Position numbers and translations under genes: made by a program
Notes under the pieces: model-generated
Databases searched by the model: none
What the model was told of the DNA's origin: nothing
What the model saw: the letters and a program-made list of their open reading frames with translations, nothing else
DNA from: Steroidobacter gossypii
GTDB lineage: Bacteria > Pseudomonadota > Gammaproteobacteria > Steroidobacterales > Steroidobacteraceae
Direction: 5' to 3'
Assembly: GCF_016801985.1 (NCBI RefSeq)
Contig: NZ_JAEVLS010000001.1
Span: forward strand, 1,178,001-1,242,000
Length of the DNA: 64,000 nt
Shown here: piece after piece, positions 42,527 through 51,153 of the stretch
Numbering within the stretch: the first letter of the stretch is position 1
How the letters are laid out: each line of letters starts with the position of its first letter

Positions 42527-42990
42527 GGCAAACCGTGAGTGAGCTGGGTGCGGCAGGATAGCGGAGGCTGGAGTAAGGTTGATGAAGTTTGCGTCACTGC
42601 CGTGTTTTGCCACCCGGGCCGGATGAGGAGGCATACGTTAAGCGCATGTTTCCACTTAGCCGCAGATTTTCTAACCTTCATCGTGGGCACGCTCGGACTG
42701 AAGAGCAGGGAAGGTTTGTACGTCGTATGCTGACACGGGCTGGGTGTGGGTGGGAAAAAATGACCGCCTAACCCGCAGAACACCGGAGCGTGTGGGTCAG
42801 CGCGTTACGATCACGGCGAAAACCAAGCGAATATGGCGGCCTCGAGCGTCTCGGTAGCGCTCGGCCATCGCCCGGTCTCAGTCATCCAACCTGCTGAACC
42901 GTCAAACAAACTTCCCGCCATTGTCATCCGTCGGTCATGTCCCGGCCCGAGGCTGCGCGCAACCACAGCCTCGCCGCAGGGAGGTGAGCC
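42527..42990. other. dtd-metallophosphoesterase intergenic region
   Basis: 464 bases between divergent genes. Apart from a Pho-box-like direct repeat near the right end I recognise no gene, tRNA or repeat; short frames present do not resemble proteins. Confidence 0.6.
42921..42938 (+). promoter_or_regulatory. Pho-box-like repeat upstream of the phosphoesterase
   Basis: TTGTCAT-CCGT-CGGTCAT is two 7-base units 11 bases apart, each 6 of 7 or 5 of 7 to the PhoB half-site CTGTCAT, with the correct 4-base spacer. Another similar unit (CCGTCAA) starts at 42899, exactly 22 bases upstream of the first. It ends 52 bases before the ATG. No clear -10 is visible, so this is a candidate only. Confidence 0.55.
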
Positions 42991-43818
42991 ATGAGCCCGA
43001 CTCCGAGCCGACCGGGTGGCCCGACCCCCGTTCTGCGCTTCCGAAGTGTTTTTATCTCCGACGTGCATTTGGGGTTCCGCGGCTGTAGCGCGGACTACCT
43101 GCTCGACTTCCTGCACTCGATCCAAACCGACAACCTTTATCTGGTCGGCGACATCATCGATCTGTGGAGCCTGAAGCGGGCGTTCTTCTGGCCGCAGGAG
43201 CACAACAACGTCATCCGCACCATCCTTGGCAAAGCCAAGGCAGGCACCCGGGTCATCTACATCCCCGGCAATCACGACAGCGTGTTCCGCGACTACGCGG
43301 GCATGGTGTTCGGCAACGTCGAGATCCATCGCGAGATCGTGCACGAGAACGTCGATGGGCGGCGCTTCCTGGTGTTGCACGGAGATGAATTCGACAGCGT
43401 CATCAAGGCGAGCCCGCTGCTCGAAGCGCTGGGCAATCGGGCGTATGCCTTCATCCTGCGCCTGAACCGCTATGTGAATTTCTTCCGGCGCCGTTTCGGG
43501 TTCCCGTACTGGTCCATCGCTGCGTTCCTCAAACACAAAGTGAAGAACGCGGTGAACTACATCTCCAACTTCGAGCGCGCGCTGGCGGATGAAGCCAAGC
43601 GCCGCAATCTCGACGGCGTCATCTGCGGCCACATTCACCGCGCCGAAATCGCCGATATCGGCGGCATCACCTATTGCAACGACGGCGACTGGGTCGAGAG
43701 CTGCACCGTGCTTACCGAAGACGACCAAGGTCGCATGGCGCTGCTGCGCTGGACCGAGCAGCAACAGGTGGTCGCGCATACTGAGGTGGTGCCGTTGCCT
43801 ATCGGACAGGCGGCGTGA
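42991..43818 (+). CDS. PlcP/LpxH-like metallophosphoesterase
   Basis: 275 residues. The calcineurin-like motifs are complete: SDVHLGFRGC, GDIIDLW, PGNHDS, HGDEFD and GHIHRAEI, the metal ligands of family metallophosphoesterases. It is usually annotated UDP-2,3-diacylglucosamine diphosphatase, but length and sequence (for example the WPQEHNNVIRTIL and NAVNYISNFE segments) fit better the PlcP group, which cleaves phospholipid head groups under phosphate starvation. It overlaps a glycosyltransferase by 4 bases. GGGAGGTGA precedes the ATG. Confidence 0.85.
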   Translation: MSPTPSRPGGPTPVLRFRSVFISDVHLGFRGCSADYLLDFLHSIQTDNLYLVGDIIDLWSLKRAFFWPQEHNNVIRTILGKAKAGTRVIYIPGNHDSVFRDYAGMVFGNVEIHREIVHENVDGRRFLVLHGDEFDSVIKASPLLEALGNRAYAFILRLNRYVNFFRRRFGFPYWSIAAFLKHKVKNAVNYISNFERALADEAKRRNLDGVICGHIHRAEIADIGGITYCNDGDWVESCTVLTEDDQGRMALLRWTEQQQVVAHTEVVPLPIGQAA

Positions 43819-44852
43819 AGATCGCGATCGTTACGGATGCGTGGCGACCTCAGACCAACGGAGTCGTCAAAACGTTGAGCACTACGGCCGACGGGCTGCG
43901 CGCCCTGGGGCACGTGGTGCATATCATCGAGCCGAATCAGTTCAGAACGTTTCCTTGTCCGACGTATCCCGAAATCCGGCTCGCGTGGCTGCCTTACGGC
44001 CGGCTGTCCGGGTTGCTGGAGGAGTTCGGGCCCGACGCGATTCATATCGCAACCGAGGGAACATTGGGTGCGGCCGCACGGAAATGGTGTTTGCGACAAA
44101 GGTTGCCTTTCACCACGTCCTATCACACGCAGTTCCCCGAATATCTCCGTGCTCGCGCACCCATTCCCCTGGCGTTGAGCTATGCGCATTTGCGGCGTTT
44201 CCATTCGGCCGCTGCGCGGACGATGGTGGCTACCCCGACCATGCAACGGCTGCTCGAATCGCGCGGGTTCAGAAATATCGTGCGCTGGACGCGGGGCGTG
44301 GATGTTTCTTTGTTCAAGCCGCGTGACAAAAGCTTTCTCGATTTCCCCCGGCCCATTGCGATGTACGTGGGCCGCGTTGCCGTAGAGAAAAACATCGAGG
44401 CGTTCTTACGGCTCGATCTGCCCGGCACCAAAGTCATCGTCGGCGATGGCCCCGCTCGCTCCGATCTGCAGGCGCGCTATCCAACGGCTAAATTCGTTGG
44501 CTACAAATATGGCGAACAACTCGCAGCGCATGTCGCGGCGGCCGACGTGTTCGTCTTTCCCAGCCGGACTGACACGTTTGGATTGGTGCTGCTCGAAGCG
44601 ATGGCCTGCGGCGTGCCGGTGGCCGCCTATCCCGTCACCGGCCCGATCGACGTCGTCAATCAAGGCGTCACCGGCGTACTCGACGAAGATCTTCGCACCG
44701 CTACGCTAGCTGCCCTCACGCTCGACCCGACTCAATGCCGCGCCCACGCCCTCGCCAACACGTGGGAGACAGCTACACGCCAGTTTCTCTCGCACCTCGC
44801 TCCGAGGGCGGCAGCGGCAACTGCTGCCGAGTCCGCGCTCGACTCCGCTTAG
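43815..44852 (+). CDS. GT4 family glycosyltransferase (Agt-like)
   Basis: 345 residues, soluble. The N-terminal domain starts VTDAWRPQTNGVVKT; the C-terminal GT4 domain has MYVGRVAVEKNIE and the nucleotide-sugar site FPSRTDTFGLVLLEAMACG. The start GTG shares four bases with the phosphoesterase stop. In several proteobacteria such a pair converts phospholipid to diacylglycerol and then adds a sugar, making glycolipids that replace phospholipid when phosphate is short. This is inferred from context here. The stop overlaps the convergent TPR gene stop by four bases. Confidence 0.85.
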   Translation: MKIAIVTDAWRPQTNGVVKTLSTTADGLRALGHVVHIIEPNQFRTFPCPTYPEIRLAWLPYGRLSGLLEEFGPDAIHIATEGTLGAAARKWCLRQRLPFTTSYHTQFPEYLRARAPIPLALSYAHLRRFHSAAARTMVATPTMQRLLESRGFRNIVRWTRGVDVSLFKPRDKSFLDFPRPIAMYVGRVAVEKNIEAFLRLDLPGTKVIVGDGPARSDLQARYPTAKFVGYKYGEQLAAHVAAADVFVFPSRTDTFGLVLLEAMACGVPVAAYPVTGPIDVVNQGVTGVLDEDLRTATLAALTLDPTQCRAHALANTWETATRQFLSHLAPRAAAATAAESALDSA

Positions 44853-45382
44853 CGAACGCCCTGCGCTCGAAGCTCGGCTTCGCGAGCCTGGACATTCTTT
44901 CCGCGAGCACGGAGCGATTCGGCAATCAAAGACCAAGCGGCCGAGTTTGCGCGAGGCGCGTTGACGGACATTGAAGCCGCCTTGCGACCCATGTTCTCCG
45001 CCTGGACGTAGTTGCCTTCCGCCTGCCGTACCTTGCCCAGCTCGATCCAAAGCAGAGGATTGCCGGGCTCGATGCGCAGGGCGCGTTCGATCGAAGACGC
45101 AGCGACGGGATAGTTCTTCGACTGCAGCTGAATCTGCGCCTGGTTCACGAGCGCACGGGAAGCAGGGCTCAAGGTCGGCTCGCGAACCACCGGTGCGGGC
45201 ACGGGCTCGGGCACTTCGGTGGGTTGCTCGGGCGGCGGCGCCGGGTGGGTCTGAACCGGTGGCTCTTGCGGAGGAGGAACGGGAGCCGGAGGCGCCGGGG
45301 CACGATACGGCGGAGGGACTGCACACGCCGACACAGCAATGGCAGTCACCAGCAGAGAAGTTTTACGCAGCCAGGTTGTCAC
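44849..45382 (-). CDS. TPR-repeat lipoprotein
   Basis: 177 residues. The signal ends in a lipobox-like AIAVSAC (Cys20). A Pro-rich, low-complexity linker (about 24-65) leads to two or three TPR-like helix pairs (SRALVNQAQIQLQSKNYPVAASSIERAL, IEPGNPLLWIELGKVRQAEGNYVQAE). It is an envelope protein of unknown partner. The start is GTG at 45382; no ATG fits. It lies downstream of mrcB on the same strand (81 bases), so a link to peptidoglycan synthesis is plausible but unproven. Confidence 0.78.
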   Translation of the reverse strand: MTTWLRKTSLLVTAIAVSACAVPPPYRAPAPPAPVPPPQEPPVQTHPAPPPEQPTEVPEPVPAPVVREPTLSPASRALVNQAQIQLQSKNYPVAASSIERALRIEPGNPLLWIELGKVRQAEGNYVQAENMGRKAASMSVNAPRANSAAWSLIAESLRARGKNVQAREAELRAQGVR

Positions 45383-45463
45383 AAGCGTTTAGACCGTCGC
45401 CAATCGAAAAAGTGTTCGTCGCTCGGGCATGAACCGATTCAGCATTCGCCCCAATGTTCAGCG

Positions 45464-47776
45464 TCACTGGCGCGTGATGCCGCGCCACCACTCCCTGGCC
45501 CGCTCGCCAAATTCGCCGAAAACGTTGGTTTCACAGGCCGGCTGCATCGGCAGCGTCGTGCCCTTGGGAACAGCGATCGCGATCGGCTCCTCGCCACAGT
45601 CCGGCCGGGCCGCAAGGCCGGTAGGGAATTCTATCCAAGTTTCCTCCAGGCTTTCCGGCAACGGCGCACTCCAGGAAGTTGTTCCCAGGTTGGCCATGAG
45701 CCGCGACCACACGGCCAGCGAGCCTGACGATCCGGTGAGCCCGGTCGGCGTGTTGTCGTCGTGGCCGATCCACACCACGGCGAGATGCTGACCGGAGAAG
45801 CCCGCGAACCAGCTGTCACGATAATCCGAAGAAGTGCCCGACTTGCCGGCCACCACGATATCCGGCGGAATCACCGCCCGTGCACTCCGGCCGCTGCCGT
45901 GCTCCATGACTTCGACCATCATGCGATTGACCTGATACACCGCGTCCGGGCTCGCCACCGGCGTGACTTCGAGCGCGAACGACTTCAGCGGCTCACCTTC
46001 CGCATCCACCACCGCGCGCACGGCGCGAAGCGGCGTGCTGAAGCCGCCGTTGGCGAATGCGTTGTACAACTGCGCCACCTCCAGCGGCGAAACATCCAGC
46101 GAGCCGAGCAGCACCGACGGCAGTTGCGGCGGCTCTCTTTCCAAACCGAGCGCCACGAACTCGCGCGTCACCTTCGGCAGCCCGACCGACAAGCCGAGAT
46201 TCACGGTCGCGAGATTCATCGATTGCGCCAGCGCACGCACCAGCGGCACCGGACCGTAGTACTGCTCGGAAATATTCTTTGGCTCCCACACCTGGCCGTT
46301 GGAAAGCTTCACCGACACCGGGCCGTCCTCGATCACCGAGGCGGCGTGATACTGACCGCTTTCGATCGCCGCCAGGTAGATCACCGGCTTGACCAGCGAG
46401 CCGATGGAACGCTTGGCGTCCAGCGCACGGTTGAAGCCCGCGAAGTTGGCCTGGCGCCCGCCGACCATCGCGATCACTTCGCCATTCTGAGGCGCGGTGA
46501 CCACGACCACGCCTTCCAGCGGCGTCTTGGATTTCTGCTTGCGGGTCTTATCGAGCCGATTGAGCTCCAGCGTGAGCGCTTCTTCGGCCTGCGTCTGCAC
46601 AGTCGGATCGAGCGTCGAGAAAATGCGCAGGCCTGCTTCGGTGAGGTCCTCCTCGCGATAGTCACGTCGCAGGGTACGACGCACCAGATCGAGGAACGCC
46701 GGGTAATAACCACCGCCGGCCTGCGTGCCCGAGCTCACGATGCCGAGCGGACGCTTGGCCGCCTTCTGCGCCATGGCTGGATCGATGACGCCGTGCTCGC
46801 CCATCAACTTCAACACCAGATCGCGACGCTCGCGCGCGCGCTTCGGGTGCCGCCGCGGATCGTAATATGACGGCCCGCGCACGATCGCCACCAGCAGCGC
46901 GACTTCATGCAGCTGCAGCTCGGCCAAAGGTTTGCCGAAATAAAACTGGCTGGCGAGGCCAAAGCCGTGAATCGCGCGTCGGCCATCCTGGCCGAGATAA
47001 ATCTCGTTGATGTACGCGTTCATCAGGTCCTGCTTGCTGAAGTGCACCTCCAGCAGCATGGCCATGATGGCTTCCTCGATCTTGCGGCTCAGCGTGCGGC
47101 GGTTGTCGAGGAAGTAACTCTTCACCAGCTGTTGGGTGAGCGTCGAGCCGCCTTGCTCGATCTGGCCGGCGCGCAGGTTCACGAACGCCGCGCGCAGGAT
47201 GGCGGATGGGTTCACGCCCCAATGCGTATCGAACTTGCGATCTTCGACCACCTTCAGCGCGGCCGGCAGCAACGTCGAAACTTCCTCGGGCGTTACCACC
47301 ACGCGGTCTTCGCCGTGAATGGGAAAGATGCTGCCGATCAGCAGCGGGTCGAGGCGGAAGATCGGCACTTCCTCGTTGCGACCGTTGCGCATGTCGGCGA
47401 TAGCGTTGCCACTGGTGCTGATGGTCAGCAGTTGCGGCTCCTGCAGGGCATCCCAGAACTGAAAGCGACGATTGATCAGATCGACCCGGGAGCCGCGACG
47501 GCTGTAGCTGCCCGGCTGCTGCGGCTTCTCGACGCGTTGATAGCCGAGCCGCTTCAGCTCCTCCTCGAGCGTTTCGGCGCTGAACGCCTGGCCGACGTAC
47601 AACTCGGTCGGCTGGGCGTAGACCTGCGCCGGCAAGGTCCAGCGTCGGCCCTCGAACTGACTGGTGATCTTGCGATCGAGCGTGAACACCCACACGGTGA
47701 AGCCAATCAGCGCTATGCCGAAGGCCAGGGCCACGCCCGCGAAGATCTGCTTCCGGTATCTTTTCAGTGCTCTCAT
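45464..47776 (-). CDS. mrcB: Penicillin-binding protein 1B (bifunctional)
   Basis: 770 residues. A membrane anchor (about 10-32) is followed by a UB2H-like domain (about 60-140), the glycosyltransferase 51 domain with EDRKFDTHWGV and GGSTLTQQLVK, and the transpeptidase with SxxK in SLVKP, SMN and KSGT (KTG-box variant). It polymerises and cross-links peptidoglycan in the periplasm. The domain set, including UB2H, indicates PBP1b rather than PBP1a. A lipoprotein activator (LpoB) is not evident, although the neighbouring TPR lipoprotein may be considered. Confidence 0.95.
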   Translation of the reverse strand: MRALKRYRKQIFAGVALAFGIALIGFTVWVFTLDRKITSQFEGRRWTLPAQVYAQPTELYVGQAFSAETLEEELKRLGYQRVEKPQQPGSYSRRGSRVDLINRRFQFWDALQEPQLLTISTSGNAIADMRNGRNEEVPIFRLDPLLIGSIFPIHGEDRVVVTPEEVSTLLPAALKVVEDRKFDTHWGVNPSAILRAAFVNLRAGQIEQGGSTLTQQLVKSYFLDNRRTLSRKIEEAIMAMLLEVHFSKQDLMNAYINEIYLGQDGRRAIHGFGLASQFYFGKPLAELQLHEVALLVAIVRGPSYYDPRRHPKRARERRDLVLKLMGEHGVIDPAMAQKAAKRPLGIVSSGTQAGGGYYPAFLDLVRRTLRRDYREEDLTEAGLRIFSTLDPTVQTQAEEALTLELNRLDKTRKQKSKTPLEGVVVVTAPQNGEVIAMVGGRQANFAGFNRALDAKRSIGSLVKPVIYLAAIESGQYHAASVIEDGPVSVKLSNGQVWEPKNISEQYYGPVPLVRALAQSMNLATVNLGLSVGLPKVTREFVALGLEREPPQLPSVLLGSLDVSPLEVAQLYNAFANGGFSTPLRAVRAVVDAEGEPLKSFALEVTPVASPDAVYQVNRMMVEVMEHGSGRSARAVIPPDIVVAGKSGTSSDYRDSWFAGFSGQHLAVVWIGHDDNTPTGLTGSSGSLAVWSRLMANLGTTSWSAPLPESLEETWIEFPTGLAARPDCGEEPIAIAVPKGTTLPMQPACETNVFGEFGERAREWWRGITRQ

Positions 47777-48306
47777 CTCGACTCTGTGTCGTCACTGCTA
47801 CGGCTGCCGCCGTCAAACATGCGGCAGAATTCGGGCAAAACCGTGGCAACTTGCGGCTGCCGCCGGTCCACCGGTCTGGGCCACGCATGCTACCTTGCCG
47901 GCGGCCCCCATGCCCCCTGGCCGCCCAGCATTGGACCGTTCATACCGGGATTCGTTGGCCACCGAGAGCAGATCGGCTACTGGCCGATGTAGCGGCGCGC
48001 GGGCGCAGATCGGCAGGCAGGCCCAGGCTCTTTCGGCGCGACTGTACAATCTGATTCTCACTTCGGCGCTCGGCAAGCCGCTCATGTCGCCAATGCCCGA
48101 CCAGCGGTGGCGATCCCCGATCTCCCGCCGACCCGGGGTGCGGCCCGCTGAACGTGCAGAAGCAAGGACAATGGACATGCGCTACAAACATTGGCCCTGT
48201 GGGCTTCATCTTCTGGGTTGCGCTGTATGCGCAGAGCGCGGCGCCGACGCCACGTTGCGTGGGTCATACGAGCCGGCAAAGTCCTGAAGTCGCAGGAAGC
48301 TCCGCG
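47777..48306. other. 530-base gap between mrcB and trkH, unassigned
   Basis: No frame here resembles a known protein; the longest candidates are low-complexity Arg/Ala/Pro translations. A small rightward frame from ATG 48084 to 48287 (67 residues, Cys-rich) has no ribosome site or homologue that I know. The content remains unexplained. Confidence 0.4.
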
Positions 48307-49755
48307 TTAGCGACGCCAGAACGAAGGCGTGGCGATCACCAGCAGCGGGAAGATTTCCAAACGTCCCAGCAGCATCGCAATCACGCACAACCATTTGCTC
48401 AGATCGGAAATCGACGAGAAATTCGAGGAGACATCGCCCAGCCCCACCCCGTAGTTGGTCATGCAGGCGGCGATGGCGGAAAACGCGGTCACCTGGTCGG
48501 CGCCGCTGATCATCATCAGCACCATCAGCACGCCGAACAGAATCACGTACGCGGCAAAAAAACCCCACACCGAGTCGATGATGCGCCAGTCGATCGGCTT
48601 GCTGCCGATGCGCACCGGAATCTCCGCGCTGGGATGGATCAGCCGTTGCACCTCCCGCATGCCCTGCTTCCAGATCAGCAGCCAGCGAATCACTTTCATG
48701 CCGCCCGAGGTCGAGCCTGCCGAACCGCTGATGAAGGTCATCAACAGCAGAATCACTGGCAGCGCGCCCGGCCATAACGAATAGTCGGTCGTGAAGAAAC
48801 CGGTGCCGGTCTGGGTCGAAACGGCTTGAAACATCGCCGTGCGCAGCGCCACTTCGGGCGTGTAGACCTGCTTGAGGGTGAGCATGAGCACGGTCAGCAG
48901 GAACAGTCCCACCACCAGCGTCACGAACGCGCGAAACTCCGGATCGCGCAAGTAATCCTGCACCCGCCGATGGCGCAACACGAAAAAGTGCAGCGCGAAG
49001 TTGACGCTGCCGAGAAACATGAAGACGCATGCGACCATCTCGACCACGACATTGTCGAAATAGCCGATGCTGGCATCGTGCGTCGAGTGGCCGCCGGTCG
49101 ACACGGTCGAGAAGCTGTGGGCGATGGCATCGAACGGGGTCATTCCGGCCATCCAGTAGCAGACCGCGCACAGCACCGTCAGAGCCACATAGATGGCCCA
49201 CAGCGCCTTGGCGGTCTCGGTGATGCGCGGCGTGAGCCGGGCATCCTTGGTGGGCCTGGGGCTCTCCGCTTTCAGCAATTGCATGCCGCCGACGCCCAGC
49301 ATGGGCAGCAGGGCGACGGCGAGCACCACGATGCCGATGCCGCCCAGCCACTGGATCTGCTGCCGGAAGTAAAGTATGGAAATCGGCAGATTCTCCAGCC
49401 CGACGATGACGGTCGCTCCGGTCGTGGTGAAGCCCGACACCGCTTCGAACACTGCGTCGGTGAGCGTGAGCTCCGGCTTGTCCGAGATCAGCAGCGGCAC
49501 TGCGCCGGCCAGGCCGAGCACGATCCAGAACATGGACACGACCAAGAATCCGTCGCGCGCCCGCAGGTCGCGCACCGCTTTGCGGGCCGGCCACCAGATC
49601 AGCGCGCCGACCACGACCAGAGCTCCGAACGACTCGAGAAACGGTTGCCAGTGCCCGTCGCGGTAATACAGGCCGACGGCAACGGGTGGCAGCATGGTCA
49701 CGCTGAACAGCATCAGCAGCAGACCCAGGATGCGCTGGACGGTAAGGAAGTTCAT
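48307..49755 (-). CDS. trkH: Trk system potassium uptake protein TrkH
   Basis: 482 residues with about 10 hydrophobic segments. The selectivity-filter-like loops carry TTTGATV, STGGHSTHD, TGTGFFTTD and TNYGVGLG in the four pore loops. It mediates K+ uptake across the inner membrane with TrkA. ATG at 49755 follows trkA by 9 bases. The 3' end is next to an unassigned 530-base gap. Confidence 0.97.
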   Translation of the reverse strand: MNFLTVQRILGLLLMLFSVTMLPPVAVGLYYRDGHWQPFLESFGALVVVGALIWWPARKAVRDLRARDGFLVVSMFWIVLGLAGAVPLLISDKPELTLTDAVFEAVSGFTTTGATVIVGLENLPISILYFRQQIQWLGGIGIVVLAVALLPMLGVGGMQLLKAESPRPTKDARLTPRITETAKALWAIYVALTVLCAVCYWMAGMTPFDAIAHSFSTVSTGGHSTHDASIGYFDNVVVEMVACVFMFLGSVNFALHFFVLRHRRVQDYLRDPEFRAFVTLVVGLFLLTVLMLTLKQVYTPEVALRTAMFQAVSTQTGTGFFTTDYSLWPGALPVILLLMTFISGSAGSTSGGMKVIRWLLIWKQGMREVQRLIHPSAEIPVRIGSKPIDWRIIDSVWGFFAAYVILFGVLMVLMMISGADQVTAFSAIAACMTNYGVGLGDVSSNFSSISDLSKWLCVIAMLLGRLEIFPLLVIATPSFWRR

Positions 49756-49764
49756 CGCGGGCGC

Positions 49765-51153
49765 TTATCTGGCATGCCGGCGCGGCACGTCGAACAGACG
49801 CTCGACGGCTTCGACATGACGGCGATCGGTGAGGAACAGAATCACGTGATCGTCACGCTGAATCATGGTGTCGTGATGCGCGATCAGAACCTGGTCGCCG
49901 CGCGCGATGGCGGCGATGGTCGTGCCTTCGGGCAGCGGAATGTTCTCTATGCGCTTGCCGATGACTCGCCCTTCGCCTTGCACGCCGTGCACGATGACTT
50001 CCAGCGCTTCGGCCGCGCCGCGTCTCAACGAGTGGACGCGAACAACGTCGCCACGACGCACGTGCGCTAGCAACGAGCCGATGGTCACCTGTTGTGGCGA
50101 CAGCGCGATATCGATGGAGCCACTTTGCATCAGCTCCGCATAGGCGGGCCGGTTGATCAGCGCCATCACTTTGTGACAGCCCAGTCGCTTGGCCAGCATC
50201 GCCGACAGGATGTTGGCTTCCTCGGCGTTGGTGACTGCGACGAACACGTCCGCGCTGTCGATGTTTTCTTCCAGCAGCAATTCTTCGTCGGCGGCGTCGC
50301 CACTGAGCACGATGGTGTTGTTCAGCTGCTCCGACACGCGCCGTGCACGACGCGGATCGCGCTCGATGAGCTTGACCTGATGCTCGCTTTCCAGACGCTG
50401 CGCCATACGAAACCCGATGTTGCCGCCGCCAGCGATCACCACGCGACGCACCGGGTCTTCCAGCTTTTGCATCTCGTTCATCACCAGGCGAATATCTTCG
50501 CGCGCGGCGATGAAAAACACCTCGTCGCCGTGCTCGATGATCGTATCGCCTTCCGGCTTGATGCTTTGACCGCCGCGGTAGATGGCCGCGACGCGCGCAT
50601 CGCGACCCTGGATGTGCGTCGGCAAGTGCTTCAGCTGCTGGCCGACCAGCGCGCCGCCCTGCAGCGCCTTCACGCCGACCAGCCGGATGCGGCCGTCGGC
50701 GAAGTCGAGCACCTGCAGCGCGCCGGGATAGTGAATCAAGTGGATGACGTGCTCGGTCACCAGTTGCTCGGGGCTGATCGGCACATCGACCGCGAAGGCC
50801 CGGTCTTCCTGCGAGAACAGCTTGGTGTGCCTGGCGAAGTCGGCGGAGCGAATGCGCGCAATGCGTGTCGCATCCTTGTTGAACAGACTCCAGGCGATCT
50901 GGCACGCCACCATGTTCACTTCGTCGCTGTTGGTGAGCGCGATGAAAATGTCCGCGTCCCGCGCGCCTGCGGCTTCGAGCACGCTCGGCTGAGTGCCGCT
51001 CCCGACCAGCGTGCGAATGTCGAGCCGGTCCTGCAGGTCACGCAGCAGCTCGTCATTCACATCGACGACCGTGACTTCGTTGGCTGCTTCGCGCGCCAGG
51101 TGAGAGGCGGCGGTGCGGCCCACCTGTCCGGCGCCGAGAATGATTATTTTCAT
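49765..51153 (-). CDS. trkA: Trk system potassium transporter subunit TrkA
   Basis: 462 residues built from two RCK modules: each starts with a Rossmann fingerprint (IILGAGQVGRTAA at 3; VVIAGGGNIGFRMA in the middle), each followed by a TrkA-C domain. It binds NAD(H) or ATP and gates TrkH. ATG at 51153 overlaps the uvrD stop (4 bases), so uvrD-trkA-trkH form one transcript. The longer frame lies inside uvrD. Confidence 0.97.
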   Translation of the reverse strand: MKIIILGAGQVGRTAASHLAREAANEVTVVDVNDELLRDLQDRLDIRTLVGSGTQPSVLEAAGARDADIFIALTNSDEVNMVACQIAWSLFNKDATRIARIRSADFARHTKLFSQEDRAFAVDVPISPEQLVTEHVIHLIHYPGALQVLDFADGRIRLVGVKALQGGALVGQQLKHLPTHIQGRDARVAAIYRGGQSIKPEGDTIIEHGDEVFFIAAREDIRLVMNEMQKLEDPVRRVVIAGGGNIGFRMAQRLESEHQVKLIERDPRRARRVSEQLNNTIVLSGDAADEELLLEENIDSADVFVAVTNAEEANILSAMLAKRLGCHKVMALINRPAYAELMQSGSIDIALSPQQVTIGSLLAHVRRGDVVRVHSLRRGAAEALEVIVHGVQGEGRVIGKRIENIPLPEGTTIAAIARGDQVLIAHHDTMIQRDDHVILFLTDRRHVEAVERLFDVPRRHAR

